NCBI GenBank assembly: GCA_947579605.1
Contig: OX388312.1
Location: 28,481,313 to 28,545,312, forward strand
Direction of reading: 5' to 3'
Source: Athripsodes cinereus
Taxonomy: Eukaryota > Arthropoda > Insecta > Trichoptera > Leptoceridae
DNA: 64,000 nucleotides
Shown one piece after another: positions 43,784 through 54,520 of this stretch. The notes beneath the pieces were generated by a model, which was not told the DNA's origin, did no database searches, and saw only the letters and a program-made list of their open reading frames with translations. The number at the start of each line of letters is the position of its first letter. Position 1 is the stretch's first letter. The translations under genes were made by a program, and so were the position numbers.

Positions 43784-44451
43784 CAGAGGTAACCAGTGGC
43801 ATAGCTATAGCATCTGAGGCTCGTGGCAAATTCATTGGATGCCCACCCTCCCCCTGCAAAAATCGTTACGTTGTTATTTAATTTTAACAAATTGCTTAAG
43901 TATGTAGTTTCTTCAACAGTAACAGTAATATTCTGTGCACTTGCACTTTAGTAGTTCTCGGACTTTTGCACTTACTTATGTCACTTCTTTGAGACTGTAA
44001 CATTATAAATATTTTCATCTTCTTCTTACTTACATTTCGGGTCCGGACTTTAGATCTTGCCACTCCAGTATGCAGCGACGTATATCGCCTCGTCACTCGC
44101 CATCATTAGGTCTGCAATAAGTGAGAATCATTTTGCACCTCCCCGTAATCGCAGCTAGTATCCTCGCCATCCATCTTCTAAAAGTGCCTTATGCCAGACC
44201 CCCTCCCCCCCAACGTTAACGAGATGCGGTGAAATAAATTCAGTTCCAAGACTTGATTGTTAGATACTATTATTTATTTATTTATTTATTCATTCTACGG
44301 CAAAAAGCCCTTATTGCATGATACATATACATAAACAATTTCCACAACAATAAAATTGAAAACACAACACAAACACACTCAAATCTCAATGATATAAAAA
44401 CATATAAAAGACAATGTAATAGAAATTATATAAAAGATATTAAATTACGCC
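43784..44451. other. Intron 1 sequence, unrecognised
   Basis: Contains a (TTTA)n run at about 44270-44290; no exon seen. Confidence 0.4.
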
Positions 44452-44500
44452 GTATACCAAGTGTGGTAGGCAGAGAAGAAAAAATGCTACATGAATCTGT
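44452..44500 (-). mobile_element. LINE 'family B' 3' scrap
   Basis: CGCCGTATACCAAGTGTGGT and AGGCAGAG are the reverse complement of the family B terminus. Confidence 0.4.
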
Positions 44501-44616
44501 TGTTTGGTTTCTGAATATAATGTTTATCCTACGAAATAAATAAAAATATTTTAAATACATTTTATCATTATTCATTATTTTTATTTGGTTTTTAATCTTG
44601 TTTTTTTTTTCTTGTT

Positions 44617-45043
44617 TATGGCTGCGAGTCTTGGCACTTAACCAAGGCTCAAGAGCGGAAGATACTAAGCTTTGAAAACAAGTGTCTTAGAAGGATTTTG
44701 GATGTCAGATGGTATGAACATGTTACAAATGATGCTGTGCGCCGGCGCACCCAGCAGAGACCTGTAATCTCCGTAATACAGGAGAGACGATGGTCCTGGC
44801 TGGGACATGTTTTGAGAATGCCTAATGATAGTTGGCCAAAAAGAGCACTGTTCTTCCGTCCGCAGGGGTTCCGTCGGCCCGGGTGTCCCTCTTTCACAAT
44901 ACACCGTTCCTATGACAACGATATTAGAGCGCAAGGAATGTCGTGGAAAGAGGTAACGCAATTGGCACAGAGACGCTCTGAATGGAGGAGGCTGGTTTCT
45001 GCCCTGTGCTCCCGAGAGGAGCGTTGAGGGCGATGATGATGAT
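44617..45043 (+). mobile_element. RTE-like LINE 'family A', 5'-truncated, in turtle intron 1
   Basis: Begins inside YGCESW (TATGGCTGCGAG at 44617) and reads uninterrupted through LTKAQERKILSFENKCLRRI, LDVRWYEHVTNDAVRRRT, WLGHVLRMPNDSWPKRALF and SWKEVTQLAQRRSEW to SALCSREER-stop, ending in (GAT)n at 45032-45043. Target duplication is not clear because the insertion lies in poly(T)-rich sequence on both sides. Same orientation as the other three family A copies and as turtle. Confidence 0.88.
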
Positions 45044-45868
45044 TTTTTTTTCATTCATTTGAATTTATTCATCATATGATTTATTACTTTTAATTGATCT
45101 TTTAGCTAATTGAATAAGAAAATTACAAACTATTCGTTACTGAATTTACATAGTGTTGTTTGATAATGATTCATTTAACTTCGATGGGTTTTTTAAGACT
45201 TCTCATGTAAATTTAGGATCTTTGCTGGTCCACTTATTAAACTTACATTTTGTTGTCATGTTCGACTCTCTGATCCTGTGAATATTGTAATAGAAAAATA
45301 AAAAGAAAAACAGAATGTATGAGTGTTGTAAAAATGAAAATATTTTTTATGTTGGGTAATGTTTCATTTCAAAATATTATTAATCGTACATACGTAGTAA
45401 CAGGCGTACGTACCTATAACATAGTAGTACGAGAACAAGGAAAAATAATGTGGAATGTTGTATGTGAAATCGCAAATTGTTGCGTAAAAATGAAAAATAA
45501 ATGGAAAAAATACTAAACATAAATCATTATTCGCAAGCAACAACAACATACGTCAGCGGTGTTGGTTTGAATAAAAACATATTATTCTTCTATAAAAGGT
45601 TGTATTTCTGACTTTAAAACACCCACATAAATACATAAATTTGTTTGTTAATCAGTGTATTCTGAATTTTGTTTTCATTTTTTTTTATTTTTTAAATTAA
45701 TTATTGTATGAGTTTACATATTATTATGTAAATTAAACAAAGACGCCATCATAATAAAAGGCTTAGAAAAGATGACATCACCTTATTGATAGTTCTCTAG
45801 GCGGGACATGAAACCGCTACCCATTCTTTTCGTAAGGTGTGCTTGCTCCAAATGTGCTACCTACAGCC
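45044..45868. other. Intron 1 sequence, unrecognised
   Basis: AT-rich; opposed open frames of about 60 codons at 45319-45549 have no domain. Confidence 0.4.
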
Positions 45869-45996
45869 GTAGTCTAAACACATTTTAGAGTTAAGTAATC
45901 GTTCGACTATAGACGACTTTGCGAGAAAGTATCAATTTCGTAGCTAAAATACATAAGTCATTGTATATTTTAGCTATGAAATTGATACTTTCTATA
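45869..45996. mobile_element. Truncated palindromic MITE
   Basis: GTAGTCTAAACACATTTTAG at the left end and an internal inverted repeat AGAAAGTATCAATTTCGTAG / CTATGAAATTGATACTTTCT. The right terminal repeat is missing; LINE family B sequence begins there, so the LINE probably disrupted it. Confidence 0.6.
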
Positions 45997-45999
45997 TAA

Positions 46000-46165
46000 C
46001 CACGTGGATCAAATTTTAAAGGGCGACCGTGTGTTAAGTAAGAGAAAAATTGACGTGCGTGTATGGGAAATTGTATGAAGGTAGAAGAAGCGATAGAAGT
46101 ATGTCAGGATAGATCCAGATGGCGTATCGTTCTCTCTGCCTACCCCATTTGCGAAACGGCGTAAG
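46000..46165 (+). mobile_element. LINE 'family B' C-terminal end
   Basis: The plus strand reads VEEAIEVCQDRSRWRIVLSA then YPICETA and a TAA at about 46163-46165. This is the cleanest version of the C-terminus that defines family B. Confidence 0.7.
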
Positions 46166-46571
46166 GGAAAAGTATTGGAACTAAATATACAACGCCGGGC
46201 TTTAAAGTTCGCAAATAATAATACCAGACAAAGCTGCAAATCTGTACTTACATAATAGTATAGCAATCTGGAAAAAGCTCGACTGCGTGAAATATACAAT
46301 CGTATGTGTGAGCTTTTGTATTGTATAGATACATTTAAGGTCAGGATATTATCTTTTAAAAACATGAACTTTTATTATGAATTGGTATTCGTATTTTTTT
46401 TATTATTATTCGCACAGTTTTAAGTGTCAGTGCTTAAATATTTGAGTCAAGTGGTTAACAAAGAATTTGATTTTTCTTTTTATTCTGAATCTTCCTTTTA
46501 TTTTCTCAATGTAAGTACGTAAATGTTTGTGTATTGAAATTTGTTTCTTAAAAATATTTCTCTTACACTTA
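46166..46571. other. Intron 1 sequence, unrecognised
   Basis: No feature seen. Confidence 0.4.
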
Positions 46572-46745
46572 CGAGGCATGCCTTTTAAGTTCTGTCGTTT
46601 CCATATTTCTCGGCAATTTTGAATTTGGAACTGTTCTATATTCGAATGTGTTTAAATTTTGAATCTCAAAACAGTTGAAAGTATTAGGATAAATGCTATT
46701 GTTTAGTTACAGCGTCGACTGGAATCTGTCAGGTTACGTACGAAA

Positions 46746-48086
46746 ATGAATCTTTCTAAGGAAAATGTTCGTGCAATAATTTTCTACAACTTTAGAAGAG
46801 GCCTGACACGGCTTCAGTGTTTTGCAGAGCTAACATCAATGTTCAGTGATGAAGCCCCATGTCTGCGGACTGTCGAACGCTGGTATTTAATATTCCAGCG
46901 TGGACATACTAGTGTTAGTGACAAATCTCGCGAAGGACGCCCAAAATCCGCCTTCACTGAAGATAACATCATTGCTGTGAGACAACTAATTCTCGAAGAT
47001 CGTCATGTGACGTATTGAGAGATATAGGCTCTATTAGGCATCTCAGGGACAACCATTCAGAAGATCTTGCATGAAGCGCTTGGTTTGAGAAAGCTAGTTT
47101 GCCGTTGGATACCGCATCTGCATTCCGACGATCACAAGGCGGCCCGCGTCAGATGGTGTAAGAAAACTCTGGAAAGGTTCAACCGAGGAGAGTCAAATCA
47201 CGTCTACGACATCATCAGTGGTGACGAATCTTGGATCTATGCCTACGATCCTGATTCCAAACAACAATCTACAATCTGGGTCTTTCAAGACGAGCCAAAG
47301 CCGACTAAAGTTGTTCGTTCTCGAAGCGCTTCAAAGAAGATGGTGGCCACGTTCGTTGGAAAAACCGGCCATGTTGCGACTATTGCACTTGAAGATCGTA
47401 GAACGGTTAACGCAGAGTGGTATACCACAGTTTGTTTACCACAAGTCATCGCCGAACTTCGAAAATCTAACTCAAAGCGACGCATCATCCTGCACCACGA
47501 CAACGCAAGCTCGCACAGCGCTCGGCAAACAATTGAGTATTTGAAGCAGGAAAAAGTAGAAATTCTTGACCATCCTCCATACAGTCCTGACCTAAGCCCT
47601 AACGATTTCTTTACATTTCCTAAAATTAAGAAAAGTCTTCGTGGTCAAAGGTTCCAGTCCGGTGAAGAAGCAGTCGACGCTTTCAAGTCAGCCATTTTGA
47701 ACACCCCCACTTTAGAGTGGAATAAATGTTATAATAACTGATAATTGAAAAAAAAAACACAATATGTAGTTAACTTCCAAATGACTTTATTAACTTCGCG
47801 TACTAGTATTCGGAGACTCTCGTCTCCATCATCAGGCGATTAGTAAAAAAGTAGAGTTTTTTTTACTAATCGCCTGATGATGGAGACGAGAGTCTCCGAA
47901 TACTAGTACGCGAAGTTAATAAAGTCATTTGGAAGTTAACTACATATTGTGTTTTTTTTTTCAATTATCTTGAAATGGACTTCCAACAAGTACCTTCGGT
48001 CAACAACATTAATGTTTTATAATAACTGGTTTGAGCGAATGGAAAAGTGTATTAAACTACGTGGTGAATACTTTGAAAAACAATAA
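46746..48086 (+). pseudogene. DD34D mariner transposase, inactivated by two nonsense codons and an insertion
   Basis: The frame starts MNLSKENVRAIIFYNFRRGL with the N-terminal helix-turn-helix, then the basic SREGRPKSAF linker. TGA at 47016 and TAG at 47025 interrupt the second DNA-binding helix region without changing frame; both look like simple C-to-T or G-to-A changes. All three catalytic aspartates remain: SGDESWIYAYD, LHHDNASSHS and PPYSPDLSPND, the last two 34 residues apart. The final part is cut by the palindromic insertion at 47741, which creates an immediate TGA; the interrupted C-terminus resumes at 48029 (WFERMEKCIKL) and stops at 48084-48086. Without the insertion the gene would be about 350 codons, normal for mariner. 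Not functional as it stands. Confidence 0.93.
47741..48016. mobile_element. Palindromic insertion with hammerhead-like core, nested in mariner
   Basis: Flanked by an exact 12-bp duplication TTATAATAACTG (47729-47740 and 48017-48028). Arms 47741-47850 and 47859-47968 are essentially perfect reverse complements (110 bp each), followed by a 48-bp unpaired tail with ACTTCCAACAAGTACCTTCG. Each arm holds CTGATGA, a GGAGAC-gaga-GTCTCC hairpin, GAA and flanking TCGC/GCGA, the order of a hammerhead ribozyme core. The tail matches the sequence next to the similar core at 50700-50822. A Penelope-like retroelement terminal fragment is my best inference. No protein is encoded. Confidence 0.85.
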
Positions 48087-48153
48087 AAAGTACTATAAGG
48101 TTCTAGTTGTGTTTTTTTCTTCAAACGACAAAACTTAAAAGGCATGCCTCGTA

Positions 48154-48750
48154 TTATATATGGAAAAGAAATTAAATGCACTCTATTTTTTGTTCGGTTT
48201 GCGTATAGAGAGAATGAATGACGAAAGATAAATATACATTTGAAAGAAGCCGTGAAAAATCTAAGGTTCTCATGCCATTGACACGTGGGCCAAATTTTCA
48301 ATAATTCAAACTCAATTCACGTCATTGACTAATTCTGGTATATATTTGAGTTTTTTAATATACTAGATATACCACATATTTAAATAGCACGAACACAGAG
48401 AGGCTTTTTTCTGAATTCGCGTGTACAATAAATTCATTTTGTTACTTCTGAAAATGTATGAAATAAATTAATAAATATTCATAGGTATATAATTATGATG
48501 GTTCTTTAAATTTCACATGAGCATGACAATGTCATACCACCAAACGAAAAAGTGCTAATGGTTGCTTCTGTACTTTGTTTCTAATGCACGGAAGGACAAG
48601 CCCATTTTGCAGCCATTAGGAACATTATTATTACATATTTTCTATGAATTTGTTTTCATTGCCCTTCCTAGCACTTAGCTAATAATATTTCGTAGCTTCT
48701 ACAATACATAATTTTTTTTTCATACTTTTTTTATTGTTCTACTACGGTCT
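48154..48750. other. Intron 1 sequence, unrecognised
   Basis: No exon or repeat recognised. Confidence 0.4.
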
Positions 48751-48751
48751 C

Positions 48752-48795
48752 AGTGTTGCACCTTGAGGCACGCCAATTTCAAACATCTACGTATT
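48752..48795 (-). mobile_element. Reverse transcriptase motif fossil (GVPQG)
   Basis: The minus strand reads EIGVPQGATLRP, matching the GVPQGSxLGP block of LINE polymerases. Flanks are too decayed to assign a family. Confidence 0.45.
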
Positions 48796-50699
48796 CCATA
48801 CATTAACATATTGTTTTGTTTTTGCAAGAATACATTTAGTTTATATGTAGTCATATTTTAATACAAAACAATTTTAACGTGTATACAACGTATACCACGT
48901 TAAAATAAAGACGCCTAACGCTTTCACCAACGTATTTTATACTTATCCCTGATGATGCCTATCCGTTCGTAAAAACTCTAGAAGTCTTTGTGATGTATGT
49001 TGTGTACACGTTTGTGAAACAAAAAATAGTGTAAATTCTATAGTTTCAAATTAATTAAATGTTATTTGAACTTGTTTTTCGTGTATATATATAAAAATAC
49101 TACTTACATTTACGGTTATTACTCGCTGTGAGTTCACTAGCTACCGCAATTGTGGAAGGTGCGTTGTGAGAAAAAATATGATTTTTTTTTAAATATTTAT
49201 GTGAAATACTTTCACGAAGGTATCAAAATTACTTGAAAATTTAAAGTGGCTTTGTATATCACAGAATCGCCAATAAGTAGAAAAGTATATTATGTATAAA
49301 AATGAGATAAGAACAATAAATGATTTCAAAAAGTTCAAGAAAGAAATGGTGAAACACATAAATGTTGATGTGGTTCCTGGTGGTGTGTAGTTTCTGGTGT
49401 TGTTATGTATATTGAATATATCTGTGTGTGTAATTAAAAATATAAATAAAGTGTAACTAAATGCGTATATATTGAATGTGTAATTAATAAAGATGTAATA
49501 AGTGTTATAAGAATCTTCGAGCAATTAAAAAGAAAAACTTTTAAAGTATGTATTAAACTGGAAAATTGTTTAATTTAAGTATACTATATCGTTTCAGGGA
49601 ATGTATCCCCCTTTACACAAGACTTGTCTTTTTAAGGGTGATTTAAATATATTTAGTGCAATGTTTAATAAATTTATGTAACTACATATGTTTCTGTGAA
49701 TATTTTTGACAAATAAATATTATTATTATTATTATTATAATGATTGCATATAAAGATCAATGGTCACACAGGGCGTCCTCTCTGTTACCTGTATACAGAA
49801 AAGAGGAAAGTAATAACAAACAGATGTTTTAAAATTACTGCGATTATGAACAATTAATAAAGAATTATTTACCTACAATACAAAACGCTCGGAACTTTAC
49901 TGTGTAAAAATAAATAAAAGAATATCCAACAAAATCAAAAAGATATTTTTCAAACGGATCGTTCGACTTTGATTTTTTTTTCATCGTAATTACTTCTCAT
50001 TCTTTCTTCCTTTGTACATATTTTTTCTTTGGTTCAATATTTTTTTGATGATTGGTAATTATTTTCTATTTTGACGTCGGAGTGTGTTTTTATAAAAATG
50101 TTTTCAGCGTTATTATTAACACCTCGTGACTCGCACACGTTTTTTTTTAAAGTGACGCGCGTTTTACGAAATCCAAGATAGATTTTTTTTTTATATTAGT
50201 ACTCTGTATTATGAAATTTACCATTTCGAAAAAGCGCCACTTCTCACTTTAAAATTTTAGGTCGATAATCGCATTTAGCCGTTTAAAAAAACTCTTGAAT
50301 TAAAAATTAAAATTCTTGATATGGTTAGAACAATCGCCCTGTTTTGGTAATACTGAATTCAATTATAATCTGTAAATAAATAAAAAAAAATACATTTTGT
50401 CAAAATTATATAAATTCACCTTATATTTTAGCACACACCACATTGTATGACGCAACTCTAAAATATTCACCACCGTAAGACGAATTGCCATTTAAATTGT
50501 AACACTTATGTGTCTAAATAATGTTTTTATTTTATTTTCTATTATTACAAACAAATCTACCATTCATGTTTTTAAACAAAGTGTAATATTTATAGCCTTT
50601 TATTTATTCAAAAAGTAAATAAGTCTTATGAGTTTTCTTAAATAAACACAGATGAATAATAATTTATTAATAAAACTAGATAATTTTATATCTAGTTAT
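48796..50699. other. Intron 1 sequence, mostly unrecognised
   Basis: At about 48954-48970 CCCTGATGATGCCTATCCG may be a very decayed relative of the hammerhead-like cores. (ATT)n at about 49719-49737. No exon. Confidence 0.35.
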
Positions 50700-50822
50700 T
50701 CCGCTGTTAACTTTATTAATTTCACGAGCCAGTTTTCGAGAGCGTCCGCTCTCATCGTCAGTCAAAAGTAAAGTTTATTTATAAATTATTAACATAAACT
50801 TCCATCAAGAACCGTCGGTTAA
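50700..50822 (-). repeat. Hammerhead-like structured element, single copy
   Basis: The minus strand reads AACCGACGGTTCTTGATGGA, then TTTTGACTGACGATGAGAGC, GGACGCTCTCGAAAACTGGC and TCGTGAAATTAATAAAGTTA. CTGACGA, the GAGAGC/GCTCTC hairpin and GAAA are in hammerhead order. The CGGTTCTTGATGGAAGT word matches the tail of the insertion at 47741, showing common origin. Confidence 0.65.
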
Positions 50823-51489
50823 TAAATTAAATTTTAAAAATTATTAATATTAGCGCGGTTTTTTTTATATGGCGGCCACACTACAGGTAAGTAGGCAGTT
50901 ATATTAGGAATATCGGCCGGCAGTGTGGTCTCTGATTATTTATCTGAACCTCGCAAGAACGCACGCTCTCTCTCTCTCTGTAGTTGTGATACCTTGTAAT
51001 AAGTTAATATATTATTGTTTATAATAATAATAGTGTATTATTATTTTTATTATAACTTTCCAACAGTGATATACGAAAGGAATATGGTATGGTATGTATG
51101 TATGTATGAACTTTCCCAACATTATCACAATACCTTACAAAACAGTAAATCTCTATTCTATGCACTTCACAAAGTGTTAATTTCCTTTTTGTTCTGCTTG
51201 TACGATTTAAGAAATGAGCAGTCTCGTTAGCAGATACAACATGATTATTTTAGGATTGTTTGATTTAATGGTAGATATTTACCTACATGCCTTCCTTCTC
51301 CTACCATCACACTACTCTACTGGTAGTACTAATCCTAAATAAATATTTGTACCTGTTAATATCACAAATACTTTCCATTTAACCTGCAGGATGTGGGTAG
51401 AATTGAAGCGTTTATGTATATCCAGATAAAACATCTGCTTGTTCGGATATTGGTATTATCAATGGAATTTGCTAAAATATATATTTAAA
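50823..51489. other. Intron 1 sequence, unrecognised
   Basis: A (CT)n run at 50967-50980 and a (GTAT)n run at about 51090-51108. No exon. Confidence 0.4.
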
Positions 51490-52085
51490 ATACTTTGAAA
51501 TGGCTAACAGTGTGTCAAAGACGTGAACTTCATATTTTATCTCTTGTTCATAAAACGCTTTATTCAAAGTCTTTGAACCATGGTCTACCACTGCGTTCCA
51601 ACAACGAGCATCTTCTGGCAATTCCTGCACATAATACCAATTTCTATTCACAATCATTCTCAGTATGTGGTGCTCGTTGCTGGAATAATCTCCCTTCTCA
51701 TAGAATATCTCAATCTTTTAATGGATTTAAATACGCCGTCAAGAAGTATTTATTGTCTTCTAACTCAGCATCCTTCCCCTAACCCTTCCCTATAGTTGCT
51801 ATAGTTCCCGGTGCGTTTGGAGTGTTAGGTGTGTGGATTCAGTGGATTGTAGGTTTTTTTGTCTCATTTTGATTTATGTAGAGATTTTTGTTATTTGTGT
51901 TTTTATTATTAGTATTATTTTGTGTTTAGTGTTATTTATGACGTAGTTAAATGGAAGAAATCGCTATAATATAAAGTGATAATCTCGCCACTGCACATCA
52001 TTACATTTTTTTCTTATGTAAACTGCTCTGTTGGTTTTGTTTTATGAACGATGATGTGCAAGAAGAATAAAATAAATAAATAAAT
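51490..52085 (+). mobile_element. LINE 'family C' C-terminus and complete 3'UTR
   Basis: The plus strand reads LKWLTVCQRRELHILSLVHK, TLYSKSLNHGLPLRSNNEHL, LAIPAHNTNFYSQSFSVCGA, RCWNNLPSHRISQSFNGFKY and AVKKYLLSSNSASFP-stop (51780-51782). Compared with the copy at 1325-2040 it lacks about 12 residues after KTLYSKS. The 3'UTR carries the GGAAGAAATCGC hairpin and ends GATGTGCAAGAAGAATAAAA with (TAAA)n. It lies in turtle intron 1. Confidence 0.8.
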
Positions 52086-52391
52086 ATATGAGTTATTTCA
52101 CTAGTTAATCAATTTTTTGGAGATACCATGATGGGTCAAATAGATAGAAAAAGGATTTCCTTATTAACCATAAATCTGGTTTATAATAAACAAAAAAAAC
52201 AACTCAGATACTTTCACAAAAAGCATCACGATTATGTTGAGAATGTAGAGTAGTTAAAGATCTCTCGATTATAAGTTCAAACTTTAGCATCAGAATGCAA
52301 AAAATAACGACTTTTTTTATTTATTTTAACAATGATAAATACAAATAAAGTTTAAAGATATATCCTTATTTTCATTACAAGTTATATTTAA
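52086..52391. other. Intron 1 sequence, unrecognised
   Basis: Nothing recognised. Confidence 0.4.
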
Positions 52392-52523
52392 TCAGGGATT
52401 CGACCATCCTTTGTCCACCATCTGGTAAAGTGTCCCTTGGGGCACTCCACTAAAATAGTTTATTAAATTTGAAGTTTTGTAATCTACAGATCCTGATGAA
52501 ACGAACAGCTGGTCTGAAGTAAA
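52392..52523 (-). mobile_element. LINE reverse transcriptase fragment (GVPQG region)
   Basis: The minus strand reads FTSDQLFVSSGSVDYKTSN, LINYFSGVPQGTLYQMVDKG then a stop. The 'S..F..SGVPQGTL' arrangement is the block before the catalytic motif in many LINE polymerases. The fragment is open over about 40 codons. Confidence 0.6.
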
Positions 52524-53190
52524 AACCTTTTACATACTCCTCGTGTAATCATACTTTTTCAAATATTTTTGTCGACGTCATGTAATGTTATTATTACACT
52601 TCTCTATGAAAACTAACAAACTTATTACGTTCTGTAGCACAATTATATTTTTTCGTATTTGGATTCATGAATTCAAAAGTTGGCTTTGAAAGCAAATAAC
52701 ATTTTTGATATTGCCCACATTTATAACATAGTAGTTTTCCAGAAAAATACACGTATGATATACATTAAGTTCTTCTACTTTAGCCCTTCAATTCTCCTCT
52801 TAAGAACACTGGAATGAAATAAACGCCATCTATTCGGAGTGATTCTGGCATTTCGTATCACTTTTTCTCACGGTACTTTAAACCTGCTTTACGTCGTTGT
52901 CAGAATAGGTGTAACAATTGTGAAAATTGAGTCCTTGTGGAAAAGTCATTTTTTTGCTAAGTCATTTGGTATTCTTAAAATATGATCTGGCCAAGTCCAT
53001 TGTGTCTCTATTTTATCAGAAGCTATCGATCAATGCTGAATTGATTACGGCACAATATTTGTGAACCTTATATGTTGATACCACCTAATACACACATACA
53101 ATTTTGAAGAGATTACTTGGAAAAGTCTCAACTTTTGGATTAAAATTATTTTTTTAATGGTACTTACGTTTGCTTGTTGAATTGTTTCAG
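52524..53190. other. End of turtle intron 1
   Basis: Ends in TTGAATTGTTTCAG, a good splice acceptor for the exon at 53191. No other feature. Confidence 0.6.
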
Positions 53191-53324
53191 TGTGGTGTTT
53201 TCAAGATGCTGTACACATCACCGCAATACTTGGAGAAAGTGTTGTCTTCAATTGTCACGTGGAGTTTCCCGGTGACCATCCAGTGCCATACGTGCTGCAG
53301 TGGGAGAAGAAGGTAGGCGATACG
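53191..53324 (+). CDS. tutl: turtle (tutl) second coding exon: first half of Ig domain 1
   Basis: Completing the split Val codon, it reads VWCFQDAVHITAILGESVVF, NCHVEFPGDHPVPYVLQWEK and KVGDT. This closely matches the N-terminal V-type Ig domain of insect turtle proteins as I remember them (QDAVHITAILGE...VFNCHVEFP.DHPVPYVLQW.KK). It contains the B-strand Cys (FNC) and C-strand Trp (LQW); the second disulphide Cys must be in the next exon. The acceptor is TTTCAG|TG. Two donors are possible: AAG|GTAGGC at 53313 or ACG|GTACGG at 53325. I chose the second because residues KVGDT continue the family pattern KKV..TG. The exon following this one was not found before the window's right edge. Confidence 0.9.
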
Positions 53325-54520
53325 GTACGGATTCCTTTATCCATGTCCTCACATCTTAAAACCTGTCTCGAACACAACACCTAACCTCATTGTTGTCTGT
53401 TTAGTATCTATCTTCTCGCTTGTGGGGAGAAATATGGTCTCCCGATGGAATTCGGATTCGCTAAGCAAACACAGTAATGTATTCATAGACAAAACAAACA
53501 ATCGACGACAAATTTATATAATAATTACAAAGTACTATTTATGTTTAATAATTATTCCTTATTGCATAATTATTATTATATTATTTCGTTTCTATTATAA
53601 ATGTTATATTATTTATTTGAATATTATGTGTTTTCGTATTATGATAATGCATTGTAACTTTGTCGAAAAACTTTTGCAATTTCTCGTAGTTGCATCAAAC
53701 CATTATAGATGAAAAACTTTTTTAGTTTTTCTTTTTTCGTTTCATATATTTAGTTGTTTCATTTTACAAACGCATACACAATTCGTCATTATACAACATT
53801 CAACGTTTGTCTTGAGAAAATACGAAAATAATTGACCAAAAATCGTTATCCAGAGTAATCGACCGTTTCAAAAACCACTTATTAAATTTAAAAAAATTAA
53901 CAATTATTTGACCATCATTTGCTTTATTTGCTTGATCTTGTTTGGGCTGTTATATTATCTTGAAATTGATATAATATTATTTAACATAAACTAAAAGCTT
54001 TTACTTACTTCAGGCTTCGCAATTCACTTGTAAAACTTAATATACCCAATATTTTAGGGTGAATTTGTGTTAATAATAAACTAAGATACAGCACCCCAAT
54101 TTTTTCACAATAAGCAATGAGTTTGAATTCATGAAAATGTTTTTTTTTTGTAATTACGATAAGTTGGCTATTTTATTTACTCATGATTTAAGGTTATTAT
54201 TTTACCCTATGTCTTTTTTTACGCGGCGGCAGAATTGCCATCCAGACTTCTCAGCATTATACAACCAGATAAGTCTCCATATAATCAGTCATGGTCACAC
54301 AAAAACTTAACAGTCTAATGCCGGGAAAAATTCACCTATCCAAATATACAGGATATCAAAGGAGTAGGCTCAGAACGCGGGTTCAAAATACCAGCATTGT
54401 GCATGAAATATCTGTGTTCAAAAACTTTTTTACAATATTACAAGTGTTTATTATAATACATTTTTGAATTTTAATATACAAATTAACCGGTAAATCTAAT
54501 TTTAATGTAAATTATTTATT
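53325..54520. other. Start of turtle intron 2
   Basis: The frame continues for about 20 codons past the donor and then stops, as expected for read-through into an intron. AT-rich, no other feature. Confidence 0.5.

Larger units (their letters stand above)
46572..48151 (+). mobile_element. Full-length mariner element with a nested insertion, TA target duplication
   Basis: Inverted ends CGAGGCATGCCTTTTAAGTT (46572, left) and the same word inverted on the right (ending 48151) are flanked by TA (46570-46571 and 48152-48153). Total length is 1580 bp; removing the 276-bp nested insertion and its 12-bp duplication leaves about 1.29 kb, the usual mariner length. The family differs from the 18 kb mariner. 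Confidence 0.93.

Noticed and set aside
47285..47503. Minus-strand frame inside the 46.7 kb mariner
   Set aside because: Antisense shadow of the transposase gene; no independent similarity.
53325..53384. Continuation of the turtle Ig exon to a stop at 53384
   Set aside because: Residues after KVGDT lose all similarity to the Ig domain and a splice donor is present; this is intron read-through.
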